A DNA stretch of 30,444 bases from Gamarada debralockiae (lineage: Eukaryota; Ascomycota; Leotiomycetes; Helotiales; Hyphodiscaceae). The position numbers and the translations under genes are program-made. The notes under the pieces were generated by a model. It was not told where the DNA came from, ran no database searches, and saw only the letters and a list, made by a program, of their open reading frames with translations. Below are positions 20,335 through 28,888 of the stretch, in pieces. The stretch is taken from assembly GCA_002803225.1 (NCBI GenBank), contig NXFV01000824.1, positions 1-30,444 on the forward strand, written 5' to 3'. The first letter of the stretch is position 1; each line of letters starts with the position of its first letter.

Positions 20335-20458
20335 GATCCAAGTAAAACCGCGAAAGAGGCGCAGCAACGATGCGGGTTCCTGCAAGTCATTTAACCGATA
20401 CAAGTAGAACCACGTAAGAGGCGCAGTAACGATGCGGGTTCCCGCAGGTTACTTACCT
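20335..20458. repeat. Two-copy 62-bp tandem repeat with a GC hairpin
   Basis: Units at 20335-20396 and 20397-20458 align without gaps over most of their length (CAAGTA-AACC-CG-AAGAGGCGCAG-AACGATGCGGGTTCC-GCA). The second carries GCGGGTTCCCGC, a 12-bp perfect palindrome; the first has one mismatch there. The differences are largely transitions. Function is unknown; it may be part of a decayed transposon. Confidence 0.8.
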
Positions 20459-21063
20459 GATATAGGCATGAGGCTGACCCTCGGTTCTCTACCGAAGCAC
20501 CTGCCCCACCTATCCGCATATGCTAGCGAAAAACTATCTGACGGCCGATACGAGAAACGCCGCCGGCGGGTCGGGCCATGTTCGATGCATTAAACAATTG
20601 GCTGGGCCAAGCCGACTATACAGGGTTCGGTTAAAGCCGCGGTAATTGAGCGGCGCTTTTCGCGGATACCTCCATATGCGATAATATTCACAGTTAAATG
20701 CAAGGTTTAAGGAGGCCGCAGCTTTGAGAATCTCAAGGTTAACCGACTAATGGAAATACTTCGGACTGCAGAAATACTTGGGAATATCGAATCACCTAAG
20801 CCGATTCTGTCCCCACTGCTCTTTAGTTTCTATTACCGCAAATACCATATCATGCATAATAAGAGGAGAAACAAGCGGAGAAAGTGGCAGAATAAGCCTC
20901 GAATAAAGAAAAGGGCTAATAAGTTCAAGCTAGTAGAGGTTAAGCTACTCTAGGTCATAATTTAGCTCCTGTCACTCGCTAAACCTTACTTTTGGGCATA
21001 TTGTGCAATATGTCAGCAAGATGAGTGTTATCCTGATTTGATTTCCTCAGTGTCTTTTGGATA
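20459..21063. other. Intergenic region with imperfect inverted repeats
   Basis: Positions 20511-20532 (CCGCATATG then GCGAAAA) and 20657-20684 (TTTTCGCGGATA then CATATGCG) carry rearranged complementary cores around a GC-rich middle with GCCGCCGGCGG at about 20559. A 67-codon plus-strand frame at 20750-20953 ends in a very basic stretch but has no recognisable domain and is probably chance. The region resembles degraded transposon DNA. Confidence 0.4.
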
Positions 21064-21071
21064 TCCGCGGA
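21064..21071 (+). promoter_or_regulatory. TCCGCGGA box 1 upstream of MFS gene
   Basis: A perfect match to the pleiotropic drug response element of yeast Pdr1/Pdr3, 215 bp before the MFS start codon. It is part of a degenerate direct repeat: TCCGCGGAACG and, about 25 bp on, TCTTTATTGT are shared with box 2. Fungal Zn2Cys6 regulators bind such CCG/CGG pairs. The actual binder in this species is unknown. Confidence 0.55.
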
Positions 21072-21179
21072 ACGGCATTAGACACTGCTCTTTATTGTGC
21101 GGGTCGGAAAGGACATGTTTACAGCGCAACAAATGCTAGCCTGACTTCATTTCCATCTCGACAAGTGGCCTTTCGCTTC

Positions 21180-21187
21180 TCCGCGGA
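21180..21187 (+). promoter_or_regulatory. TCCGCGGA box 2 upstream of MFS gene
   Basis: Second perfect TCCGCGGA, 99 bp before the MFS start codon and 116 bp after box 1. It is again followed by AACG and then TTCTTTATTGT. Recurrence of an 8-bp palindromic drug-response element twice in one transporter promoter suggests regulated efflux. Confidence 0.55.
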
Positions 21188-21286
21188 ACGCTACAAGAAC
21201 ACTATTCTTTATTGTAAGCTACATCTCAATGTCACCACAACCGCATTTTACTGCACGGCGTAAACCTGTATAGAGATACAGACAAG

Positions 21287-23645
21287 ATGCACGACATCAT
21301 TCGCGACTCGACGCTCGGCCAATTCGTGAGGTTCCTCTCGAAAAACAGTGTGCTGAAGTATGAGGATGAGAAACCCGATTTCGAGTTGCCTAAAGCGACA
21401 CCAGAGCAACTGAGAGAGGGTCCCACCGAGACGAATGTTTCTGACACGGTCGACGCCAATGCAGGCGGCTTGAAAGATGTCGAGAAGCAAGATGGTGGAA
21501 AGGAGGGAGATTCGAACAGTGAACGCGATGGGAGTAGCCATGGGGCATCGGGAGACGTACAGGAGCCACCTGTCAACAGAATAATTAGTCAAACTATCCA
21601 TCCAGTTCTGACGAATGATGGCGTTGTAGTTGTCGATTGGTACGCGACAGGTACCTTTCCTCCTCTCCGAATCTGTCAAATTGTGAGCTAACGGTGCATC
21701 CCAGATGATCCCGAAAATCCTATGAACTGGTCCCTCGCAAAAAGAATTTACGTTGTGTTCATCATGTGGTCAGTGAATTCATCCACAGTGAATGGAATGA
21801 GAGTTAACTGTGCATAGTGTGTACACGTTTTCCGTGTACAGCGGTTCTTCGATTTATACCCCCGGAGAACAGCAAATCATGGAGCAATTTGGCATTGGGT
21901 ATGAGCCGGCGGTACTGGGCATGAGTCTTTACATTCTTGCTTGTACGTTGATCTGTTCTCCTTCATGTATGCAGAAACCACTGACATAGATCAAGATGGG
22001 ATCGGACCTCTTCTTTGGTCGCCATTGGCCGAGTAATTGGACCCTCTCATTATCAATACAGAAAGAGTAGTGCTGACCATTTTGAAGGATTCCGGCCATT
22101 GGGAAGAATCCGCCATACGTCTACACATTTGCCATCTTCGTTATCTTGACTGTCCCATCAGCTCTTACGAATAACTTCGCCGGACTGTTGGTGACAAGGT
22201 TTCTACTGGGGTTCTTTGGTATGATTCCTTGAGGGAGTTCTCATTGATTTCCACGCTAACATATTTCTGCAGGATCACCTTGCCTTGCCACGGCTGGGTC
22301 TACATTCCAAGACATGGTAATTACCCAAGCGACTGCTTGGCATAACTGTGCGGAGCTAACGTATCCCAGTTTCCTCTGATCAAAATAGTTTACCCATTGA
22401 TAATCTGGGCTATCGCTGGTAGGCTCTCAAATTTCCGCCCCTTGCCCCGTTGTCAGCCTTGCACAACGACTAACCCCTCGACCCACAGCAACTCTCGGCC
22501 CAGCATTCGGTCCTGTCGTCGCAGCCTTCAGCGTAGAAGCCGAAAACTGGCGCTGGTCACAATGGGAAATGCTCTGGCTTGCAGCCCCAACCTTCATCGT
22601 GATGGTCATTTCCCTTCCGGAAACATCTGGCGCCACAATTTTATTACACCGTGCGCAGAGATTGAGGAAGTCGTTAGGAAGAGAGGATTTGAGGAGCCAG
22701 AGCGAGATTGCTCAGGCGCATATGACGGTTGGACACATTGCTTTCGATGCATTGATTAGTGAGTTCTCATGTGAGATAGTTGCGCCTAAGGGGAAAGTGC
22801 TGATATCATCTCCACAGAACCATGGGAAATCAATGCGCTCGACCCTGCTGTTCTCTTCTCCACATTCTACAGTTTGTCTACCGCCCCACACCGTCATTTT
22901 CTGAATTAACACGACAATTTAGCGTCGCTCTGCTACGGAATTTTCTACTCCTTCTTCGAATCCGCACCTTTGGTCTTCCCCGATATGTACCACTTCGACC
23001 TCGGCATGTCCAGTCTCCCTTTCCTCTCCGCTATCCCAGCATTGCTTATCGCTGCGCCACTTTACGCCTTATACTGGAATCTTTCAGTGGAAAGACCATT
23101 TGCAAAAAATGGATTTGGGCCTCAGGAAGATAGGCTGTTGGCTGGATTGGTAGGGAGTGCTATCATTCCTATCGGGTTGTTTCTTTATGGTATGTATTTC
23201 CCATCATGCCGTTCTTTAATGTGTAGAACTGATCCTGGCAGCTTGGACGGCGAACCCGAATGTGCACTGGATTTTGCCTACTATTGGACTTGGTCTTAAT
23301 ATTGGGGGTACCTTCCTCATCATCCAATCAATCTTCCTCTACCGTACGTATCACTCATTCCCCGTTTCTCTATGTGAGCTCTGAGCTATTCAACTAATTT
23401 TACTTTCAGTACCGTTCACCTACCCCACTTATTCTGCCTCCCTATTCGCCGCCAACGACCTGGCACGCTCCGCTATGGCCGCAGGTGCCATACTCTTCGC
23501 ACGTCCCCTTTTTCAGAAACTCGGCGTTGGAGGTGGTGTCAGTTTGTTAGGAGGCTTGACGGTGGTTTGTGCCGGGTTGTTGTGGCTATTGTATATTTAT
23601 GGAGCAAAATTGAGGGCGAGGAGTAGATTTGCACTTCAGGGTTAG
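21287..23645 (+). CDS. MFS multidrug transporter, DHA1 family, FLR1-like
   Basis: A plasma-membrane drug/proton antiporter predicted at 580 residues in twelve exons: 21287-21650, 21705-21768, 21818-21942, 21996-22032, 22088-22218, 22273-22316, 22370-22418, 22489-22758, 22818-22871, 22923-23189, 23242-23343 and 23410-23645. All introns are 49-70 nt, and every junction restores continuous family-like sequence. A hydrophilic N-terminus of about 118 residues ends in VVDWYATDDPENPMNWS, the usual entry of FLR1/benomyl-resistance pumps. GIGPLLWSPLAEIPAIGKNPP at 186-206 is the loop 2-3 motif A region of DHA1. Further membrane helices include GFFGSPCLATAGS, the APTFIVMVISLPETSGA segment and the final GVSLLGGLTVVCAGLLWLLYI. 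It probably exports a toxic compound, perhaps the product of the neighbouring enzymes. No break was found. Confidence 0.93.
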
Positions 23646-23819
23646 ATTTTACTGCTTGAGTTGTGGAGAATCGGGAAAGCTGCAGTCAGGCAGGTCTGGT
23701 AAAGTGAGGAAGGGCGGGTGGACCATGGCTCTCTATACTTCTTGGGTCAGACAATGGATGTGAACGAAGCAGATAGATGGCTTTTAAGACAGTATATCAA
23801 ATAATTAGATTAGACTAGA

Positions 23820-23843
23820 TTAGATTAATAGCTATTAATCTAA
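23820..23843. repeat. Perfect 24-bp palindrome downstream of MFS gene
   Basis: TTAGATTAATAG at 23820-23831 is followed at once by its exact reverse complement. It sits about 175 bp past the MFS stop in a run of TAGATTA/GATTAGA units. It may mark the transcript 3' end region or be a transposon footprint. Confidence 0.6.
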
Positions 23844-24527
23844 CCTACTTGACTAGTTAGAGACATTAATTTCATTGATAGTCTTTTCGAAATCAAGTCG
23901 GTGTTGATCTTGAGCTTGGACAGCTGGCGCTGGCCCTTGTTGCTTCGTTCAAGTTCGTCTATATTCATTTTTTAACTTGGCTGCGGTACATCCAATGCTG
24001 ATCCTGTTGTTTGTATTTAATCCCTTGGAGTCTAATGAATTAAACCGGCACTCGACTTCCACTCAGTCTCCGTAATTTGAGCCCCCTGGGAACTCTAGTC
24101 GTCGACCTTCAACCCCGTCCTCAAACGAGAGGCTTCAAGGAAGGCAGACAGCATTGAAATCCGGACAGACCCCTACGGCAGGGCTTTCAGGGCATCGCTG
24201 CGCTATAAATTAGCGAGCCACCTAGCGTTCAGGCTTCCTTCAGGGTACCCTTCTAGTGGCTTTAGTGATTATGCACGGACTAGTTAAAGACTTACGGCCG
24301 CGTCCTCCGTACTACTTATAGTCGCGATAATAATTTCTCTCAAATTTAATTCTCTTAAAATTAATATGTAGCAAGACAACTGCTTCTTCTCTATCTCATA
24401 GGCCCTCCTAGAGAATATCCTATATTGGATTAATTTCTATACTTGTTTCAAAACAGAGATTTGATGTTCTGAGCTCTCACTTAGGGCCTGTCCGGATTTC
24501 AAAGCCATGCGCCGTCGTAGTTTCGAC
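23844..24527. other. Intergenic region with facing transposon-like termini
   Basis: No gene. TTGAAATCCGGACAGACCCC at 24154-24173 is nearly the reverse complement of GGGCCTGTCCGGATTTCAAA at 24484-24503, and CCGGATTTCAAAGC recurs at 13922-13935. Such recurrent ends look like terminal inverted repeats of a dispersed DNA-transposon family. Confidence 0.45.
24520..24527 (+). repeat. Left target-site duplication GTTTCGAC
   Basis: Eight bases repeated directly at 26697-26704, flanking the hAT-like element. The identity can be extended to ten bases (AGTTTCGACC) if the element ends are shifted by one. Confidence 0.75.
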
Positions 24528-24817
24528 CAGGCTGGTCAAAAATCCTTACTAATCCTTATCGATAAGGAATCGGTAAAAAATCGATATCGGATCGGAATCG
24601 GTCGATTCCGTATCGATTCTCTAGGCATTAGTCCTAATTCGTACAACAAAAATCTCGTGATTTACTTCTCTTCGATTTCAATAAGTATTTGTAAGTGATT
24701 CAACTAGTAAAAGCTTGCTTCTTTCTTGTAATTAATTATAAAAGAGTTACTAATGTTGTATAATAGTAATATAGGTACTAGCTGTAATAGTTCTGGCGAA
24801 TGTCACTTGATCATACT

Positions 24818-24834
24818 GCGCGTGAGTCACGCGC
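24818..24834. repeat. Perfect palindrome GCGCGTGAGTCACGCGC
   Basis: Seventeen bases with a single central G, containing a TGAGTCA AP-1/Gcn4-type core inside GC-rich arms, in an otherwise AT-rich element interior. It may be incidental. Confidence 0.5.
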
Positions 24835-25048
24835 TAGCTAAGCTACTGTGTACTTACAGAACCTTCTCTCCTTACCTTAGTATCTTTGCGAATATAACAT
24901 TTTCTACACTAAGTCTTTAATGCGTAAGCCTCTATGGTATAGAGCTGTCACATTATACTAAGGTCACTACGTTGGCCTGGAAAGGCCCACAAAGAATATC
25001 CTGACTATCGCCTGCGAATGCCTAAAGAATATTACGTCGAAGTTATAA

Positions 25049-25207
25049 GTCCTTAAACACCAACTCGTTATACCTTTGAACTCCCGCTAGTTATGTCCCT
25101 AAACAACTCATTATACTAATGCTGTTCCTAAACGACGCGTTATACCTTTGAACTGCCCGTAGTTATGTCCTTGAACGATGAAAACGTTATACCTCCCTGA
25201 ACAACGA
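25049..25207. repeat. Degenerate tandem array, unit GTCCYTAAACRACNCGTTATACC
   Basis: Unit starts at about 25049, 25095, 25124, 25167 and 25192. The longer units continue with TTTGAACTSCCCGYAGTTAT. Spacing alternates between about 45 and 27 bp, so short and long versions are mixed. The array lies inside the hAT-like element. Confidence 0.65.
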
Positions 25208-25212
25208 TACCT

Positions 25213-25510
25213 GAGCTAGTACCTTACTACTATAGTGCAAGCCAAGAGCTAACAACTGACTATTATATATATACGCGCGCATTCAAGCCCTTATAATACG
25301 CAGAGCTAATACTTGACTGTTACCTATAGAGCTGATACCTTACTATTATATATATATACACGTACCTTCAACCCTCATAGCGCGTACGGAGCTGATACCT
25401 TACTATCATACAGACATGCGCGCCTTTAAGCCTTCTAATGTATATGGAGCTAATACCTTACTATTACGTCGATATAGAGCTGGCACCTTACTGTTATACC
25501 ACCAAAAGAG
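25213..25510. repeat. Seven-copy array starting GAGCTRATACCTTACTATTATA
   Basis: GAGCT starts at 25213, 25246, 25303, 25329, 25389, 25447 and 25477, so the spacing is 33, 57, 26, 60, 58 and 30. Long units carry an extra TATATACGCGCGC-TTCAAGCC-TTATAA block that short ones lack. This gives a dual-period array adjoining the previous one. Confidence 0.75.
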
Positions 25511-26177
25511 CGCAAGCAAGTTTTTTTTTTTACTACGAATACACGCTTGGGGACTAAGCTTTATATAGGAGAGGGTAGCTAGCCCTAAGGCCTGCCTTAT
25601 ACCCTAAGACCCTAGGATTTCGAAATATTTTTTTGGCTAAGGGTAATAAAGAAGGATGGATGGACAGACAGCTGTACTAACCTAGGTGCGTACCTACCTG
25701 ATACATAACGATACTACTAGGCAATACGAGTATACGAGTACAGACGATACGAAGTATAATATACAAGGAAGTAGTAGAGGAGTAGCCTAGCCAGGGATTT
25801 TTTTTTTCTTTTATACGCTTGTAGACAAGCTTTTTTTAGGGGGGGGGAGGGGGGGGATATCTGTAACAGCTACTGGTAGCTGGAGGGCAGCAGGAGGGAT
25901 TACAGTATATCGGAGAAGTAGTAATAGGGGAAGGGAGACAATAGTAATTGTATTGAAAAGAGGTTCCGTAGTACTAGTGCGCTTGTGTGATATGAACTTA
26001 AGCTTGCCTTCCTCAAGTAGGGTCAATAGGCCTTACTTATCCTTTACTCTTGACTCCTGGTTTTCACATGCTACCTGTACTGTTGCTAACTCTGCAACTG
26101 ACTGTACACTGACTAACTGCTGACTAATCGCTGACTGTTCCTGACTGTGCAGATGTATTGAGCCTGGCTCAAGTAAT

Positions 26178-26238
26178 AATCGCCATGTGAAATCGCCCAT
26201 ACAATCACCCGTACAATCGCCCGTGAAATCGCCCGTGT
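26178..26238. repeat. Five-copy 12-bp tandem repeat AATCGCCCGTAC
   Basis: Starts at 26178, 26191, 26203, 26215 and 26227. Units are AATCGCC(C)-G/A-T-A/G-A/C with few changes, mostly transitions. It lies in the right half of the hAT-like element. Confidence 0.8.
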
Positions 26239-26696
26239 ACTTTCAGGAGCTAGGCTCTTGTTACAATATCACAATTCTGGCAAATGTCATAGTGTTTTCG
26301 CATATTTGTACTAATATTTATATAAAAGATTAGGTTCTCTATATATAATATATAGTAAGAATACTCTGTATTCTCTCTATCGTTTGCTACGTGACTGTGT
26401 TACTATACGGGATTGATGTCTTTTCTAGTTTGTACTGATTTTCTAGATACTTTCGTATAAACTAAGTCTTAGGTTATCAAAGGAGTGACTAAAGAAGTCG
26501 AAAAGGATAATTTTGTATTAAAATCTATAACTATATAAGTTGTATATATAAAGATCTGAGGGAGAAGAGAGAGCGGGGTTAGAAAATTAGTGTTCTATGC
26601 TAAATAATCGATAGGTAATCGATCGATTCCGATTCGATTCCGATCCCAGTATTGATTACTAAAGAATCGATTCCTCAGGAATCGTTGACCAGCCAA

Positions 26697-26704
26697 GTTT
26701 CGAC
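26697..26704 (+). repeat. Right target-site duplication GTTTCGAC
   Basis: Direct copy of 24520-24527 immediately outside the right inverted repeat. Confidence 0.75.
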
Positions 26705-27519
26705 CCAGTACGGACCTTCTATTCAGCCGCGTGTTATCAAGAGCACTTGAGTTCAGTTGGTATTACTTTTCCACTTCCCTGCCATTCATTCGGAGAGCTT
26801 CGGACCCAGGTTAGTGCAGGCCACTAGTTCCATCACCCTCCCTTAGTCCTGCAAGGGATTCGGGCTCTCGTTCGCCTGGCCATTAACCCCTCAGATAACG
26901 AATCAAAATGTAGTGAGGCTACCCCTGCCCGACCTTTCTCCCTACAGAAATTTACCCCTGTACGACTGCTCCCGCCCCCTATACTCCGTAGCCGTTTTTT
27001 CGGTAGCCAGTAGCCCCCTTACTAGCTAGTAACCCCTTTATGTCGCCTACGCTCACTCCCACAGCCTACTCTTATACCAAACCTTGCAGAGCCCCTAGCT
27101 ACTGTACTAGCATATCGTATGAGCTACAAGCCTTGGCTTCCGGTTTCCTGGTTCTGTATTACTAGCTACCTACAGCTCGAACAAATCAGGAGAGTAGAAC
27201 TCTTACCTCTATATAATCTTATATTACCTAGTGCTTATATTAGTGTCTTGGACGTTCAACCTCCGTAATATTTTCTCCTCAGACAACGCCAACCTCCTCC
27301 TAGTTTCATCATGCACTATGCTTTGTCGCGCTCAAATGCCAGTCTCGCTCGAATCTCCATCAACGCTGCTGAGGTCCTGATTGCCGTTTAATCACTGTCA
27401 TAATCTCTACTTGGCGGCTCGACCTTCCCCGATACAGTAGCCCCAACGTCAACGATGCAATTGGCCCCCCGTCCGGTTCAAGAACAGCCGGCCCATCTAC
27501 ACATCGTAGGATCGCTATA
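26705..27519. other. Intergenic region
   Basis: Pyrimidine-rich, with many short frames and no recognisable gene, RNA or repeat. A minus-strand frame at 27360-27587 overlaps the Myb-type exon and is taken as its shadow. Confidence 0.45.
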
Positions 27520-28160
27520 CTACTTTTTGAACTTTGTCGAACAGCGCACCTGGATGGTCCCCATGCTCCGGTGAGAGAGGGCAGCATGGATGTCTTCCCA
27601 CGAACAGCAATCGTTCCTCATCTGGGGCAGCGTCGCATCTTCTTCTAGCGTCCATCGAACGCGCTTTTTCTGTGGCTGCAACGGAGCTTCATGTATCTTG
27701 GAATATGCAGAAACCTCGTGAGGGTTGGGGGATTTAGCTGGAGCCTCTCTATTAGAAGAGATGTCCAATGTTTCAGGATTGATTGGCAGGTGAAGGTGGT
27801 CCGAGATAAGACAGCAGTTTGAACTCAAAGTTGTACGTTATATCATCCCCGATCGTCGTATGTTTAAGAAAGCCCTGGAAAGGCTATTCCTGATATTCAG
27901 CAACTGGTACTGATTCCGTTGCGGCAGAGGGACTTTGGGAAGTTCACGAGGTATGGTAGTGCTCGCTGCCTATAGGAGTCGGTGGACGGCCACTGCGCAT
28001 CGTCGATCTCAAGTTGCGCGGCCGTGGGTGGCGTGAGACAAGGACGGTCAAGATGCTCCCGCCGCTTTTTAGGCTGTGGGGCCATCGTCGTCGCTTGTGT
28101 CATGGCGAGAGTCCTCGTCCGCATGGTTATCAAAGTCGTCTTCTTCCTCCCCTCCTGCTG
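27520..28160 (-). pseudogene. Decayed Myb/SANT-domain DNA-binding protein gene
   Basis: The clear part is 27520-27828, whose translation ends with a Myb/SANT module. KKRVRWTLEEDATL supplies the first tryptophan, SWEDIHAAL the second, and HRSMGTIQVRCSTKFKK the recognition helix. The stop follows immediately, as in fungal single-repeat relatives. This frame has no ATG of its own, so it looks like a last exon. Upstream on the same strand, 27897-28122 reads QPKKRREHLDRPC and AQLEIDDAQWPSTDSYRQRA. A different frame before that is strongly acidic (EEEDDFDNHADEDSRHD) and ends in a stop beside it, which suggests a frameshift. I could not find splice sites that join all parts, so a broken gene is more likely than an intact one. 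Confidence 0.55.
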
Positions 28161-28219
28161 TTCATATAAACAGGTCTGTCCACCAGGTCTGATAGCATTG
28201 CTTACATAATCAGATGCTA
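28161..28219. other. Short spacer before MITE
   Basis: No recognisable feature; the region separates the decayed Myb gene from the inverted-repeat element. Confidence 0.3.
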
Positions 28220-28445
28220 GGCCCCACAGGGGGGGGCGCTAACTCATGCACCACTTCAAAATGAAGACACGACCACAACTCTCTAAGGAATGATTGATAT
28301 CGAAAACTTTTGGTGCAAATTTTGAAGGCGCATTCTTCACGATCAAGCCGGTGTATTTTATAGCTCATTTGGACTTTGCACGGTAAAATTATTAAGGATT
28401 GAATTTTTTAAGTGGTGCATGAGTTAGTGCACCCTCTGGTGCCCC
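28220..28445. mobile_element. MITE-like element with terminal inverted repeats of about 36 bp
   Basis: CTAACTCATGCACCACTT at 28239-28256 is perfectly complementary (18 of 18) to 28410-28427. Looser pairing extends outward to GGCCCCACAGGGG at 28220-28232 and CCCTCTGGTGCCCC at 28432-28445. The interior of about 150 bp has no ORF and is AT-rich near its right side. The total of about 226 bp suits a MITE. No certain target duplication was found. It lies about 440 bp upstream of the next gene. Confidence 0.75.
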
Positions 28446-28888
28446 ATTTTCCAACACCACCTCGCCAGAAAAGACATCTCCATTCCCCCTAACAGGAACA
28501 TAAATCTGTCACCAATCACACCGCCAGAGGGACGCGAAAAGCTATAAATTTCGCACCGACATACCCCCTGTTTGACCGTGGGTGCTTTCTTTCATCATTT
28601 GATCACCGGTTCTGTCAGATGAAATACTGCCTAAGGCATATATTTTTGGCTCCACACCTCATTTCCCAATGTATTTAGTTTCCTCCTACCTTAGATTCTA
28701 TCCTATACTTTTCTCCCCATCCGACAGGTTCACGCCATGCCATGAGCAGCCTGTCCTGCAGCAACACATCTACGCCGGCATGCTTCAATAGGAAGAGATC
28801 CTGTTTGTTCCCAGCCTGGTTTGCGATCTAACAGCTAGATCCTCAATATCCCTCCAGACCGAGACAACTACCTCTAGACGTCGACCTA
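28446..28888 (+). promoter_or_regulatory. Upstream region of the 28889 gene
   Basis: Non-coding, with pyrimidine-rich stretches (28676-28720) typical of fungal core promoters. A CTATAAATT TATA-like box lies at about 28542-28550, roughly 340 bp before the start codon. Confidence 0.35.

Larger units (their letters stand above)
24528..26696. mobile_element. Non-autonomous hAT-like DNA transposon, 2.17 kb
   Basis: Ends CAGGCTGGTCAA at 24528-24539 and TTGACCAGCCAA at 26685-26696 are inverted repeats (10 of 12 positions) bounded by the 8-bp duplication GTTTCGAC, the target size of hAT elements. Both subterminal zones are packed with GGAATCG/CGATTCC motifs (24565-24620 and 26600-26684), like the transposase-binding repeats of that superfamily. 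The interior has no transposase ORF. Instead it holds several tandem arrays, homopolymer runs (poly-T near 25520 and 25800, poly-G near 25838-25856) and many stops. The copy therefore needs transposase in trans or is dead. Confidence 0.78.

Noticed and set aside
20750..20953. Small basic ORF (67 codons)
   Set aside because: The Lys/Arg-rich tail comes from an A/G-rich tract. There is no recognisable family, start context or partner exon.
22397..22759. 120-codon plus-strand frame inside the MFS gene
   Set aside because: It is an out-of-frame shadow of exon 8 plus intron; the spliced MFS frame explains the region.
25049..25510. CRISPR-like direct repeats
   Set aside because: The units are degenerate, have irregular spacing without unique spacers, and occur in a eukaryotic transposon.
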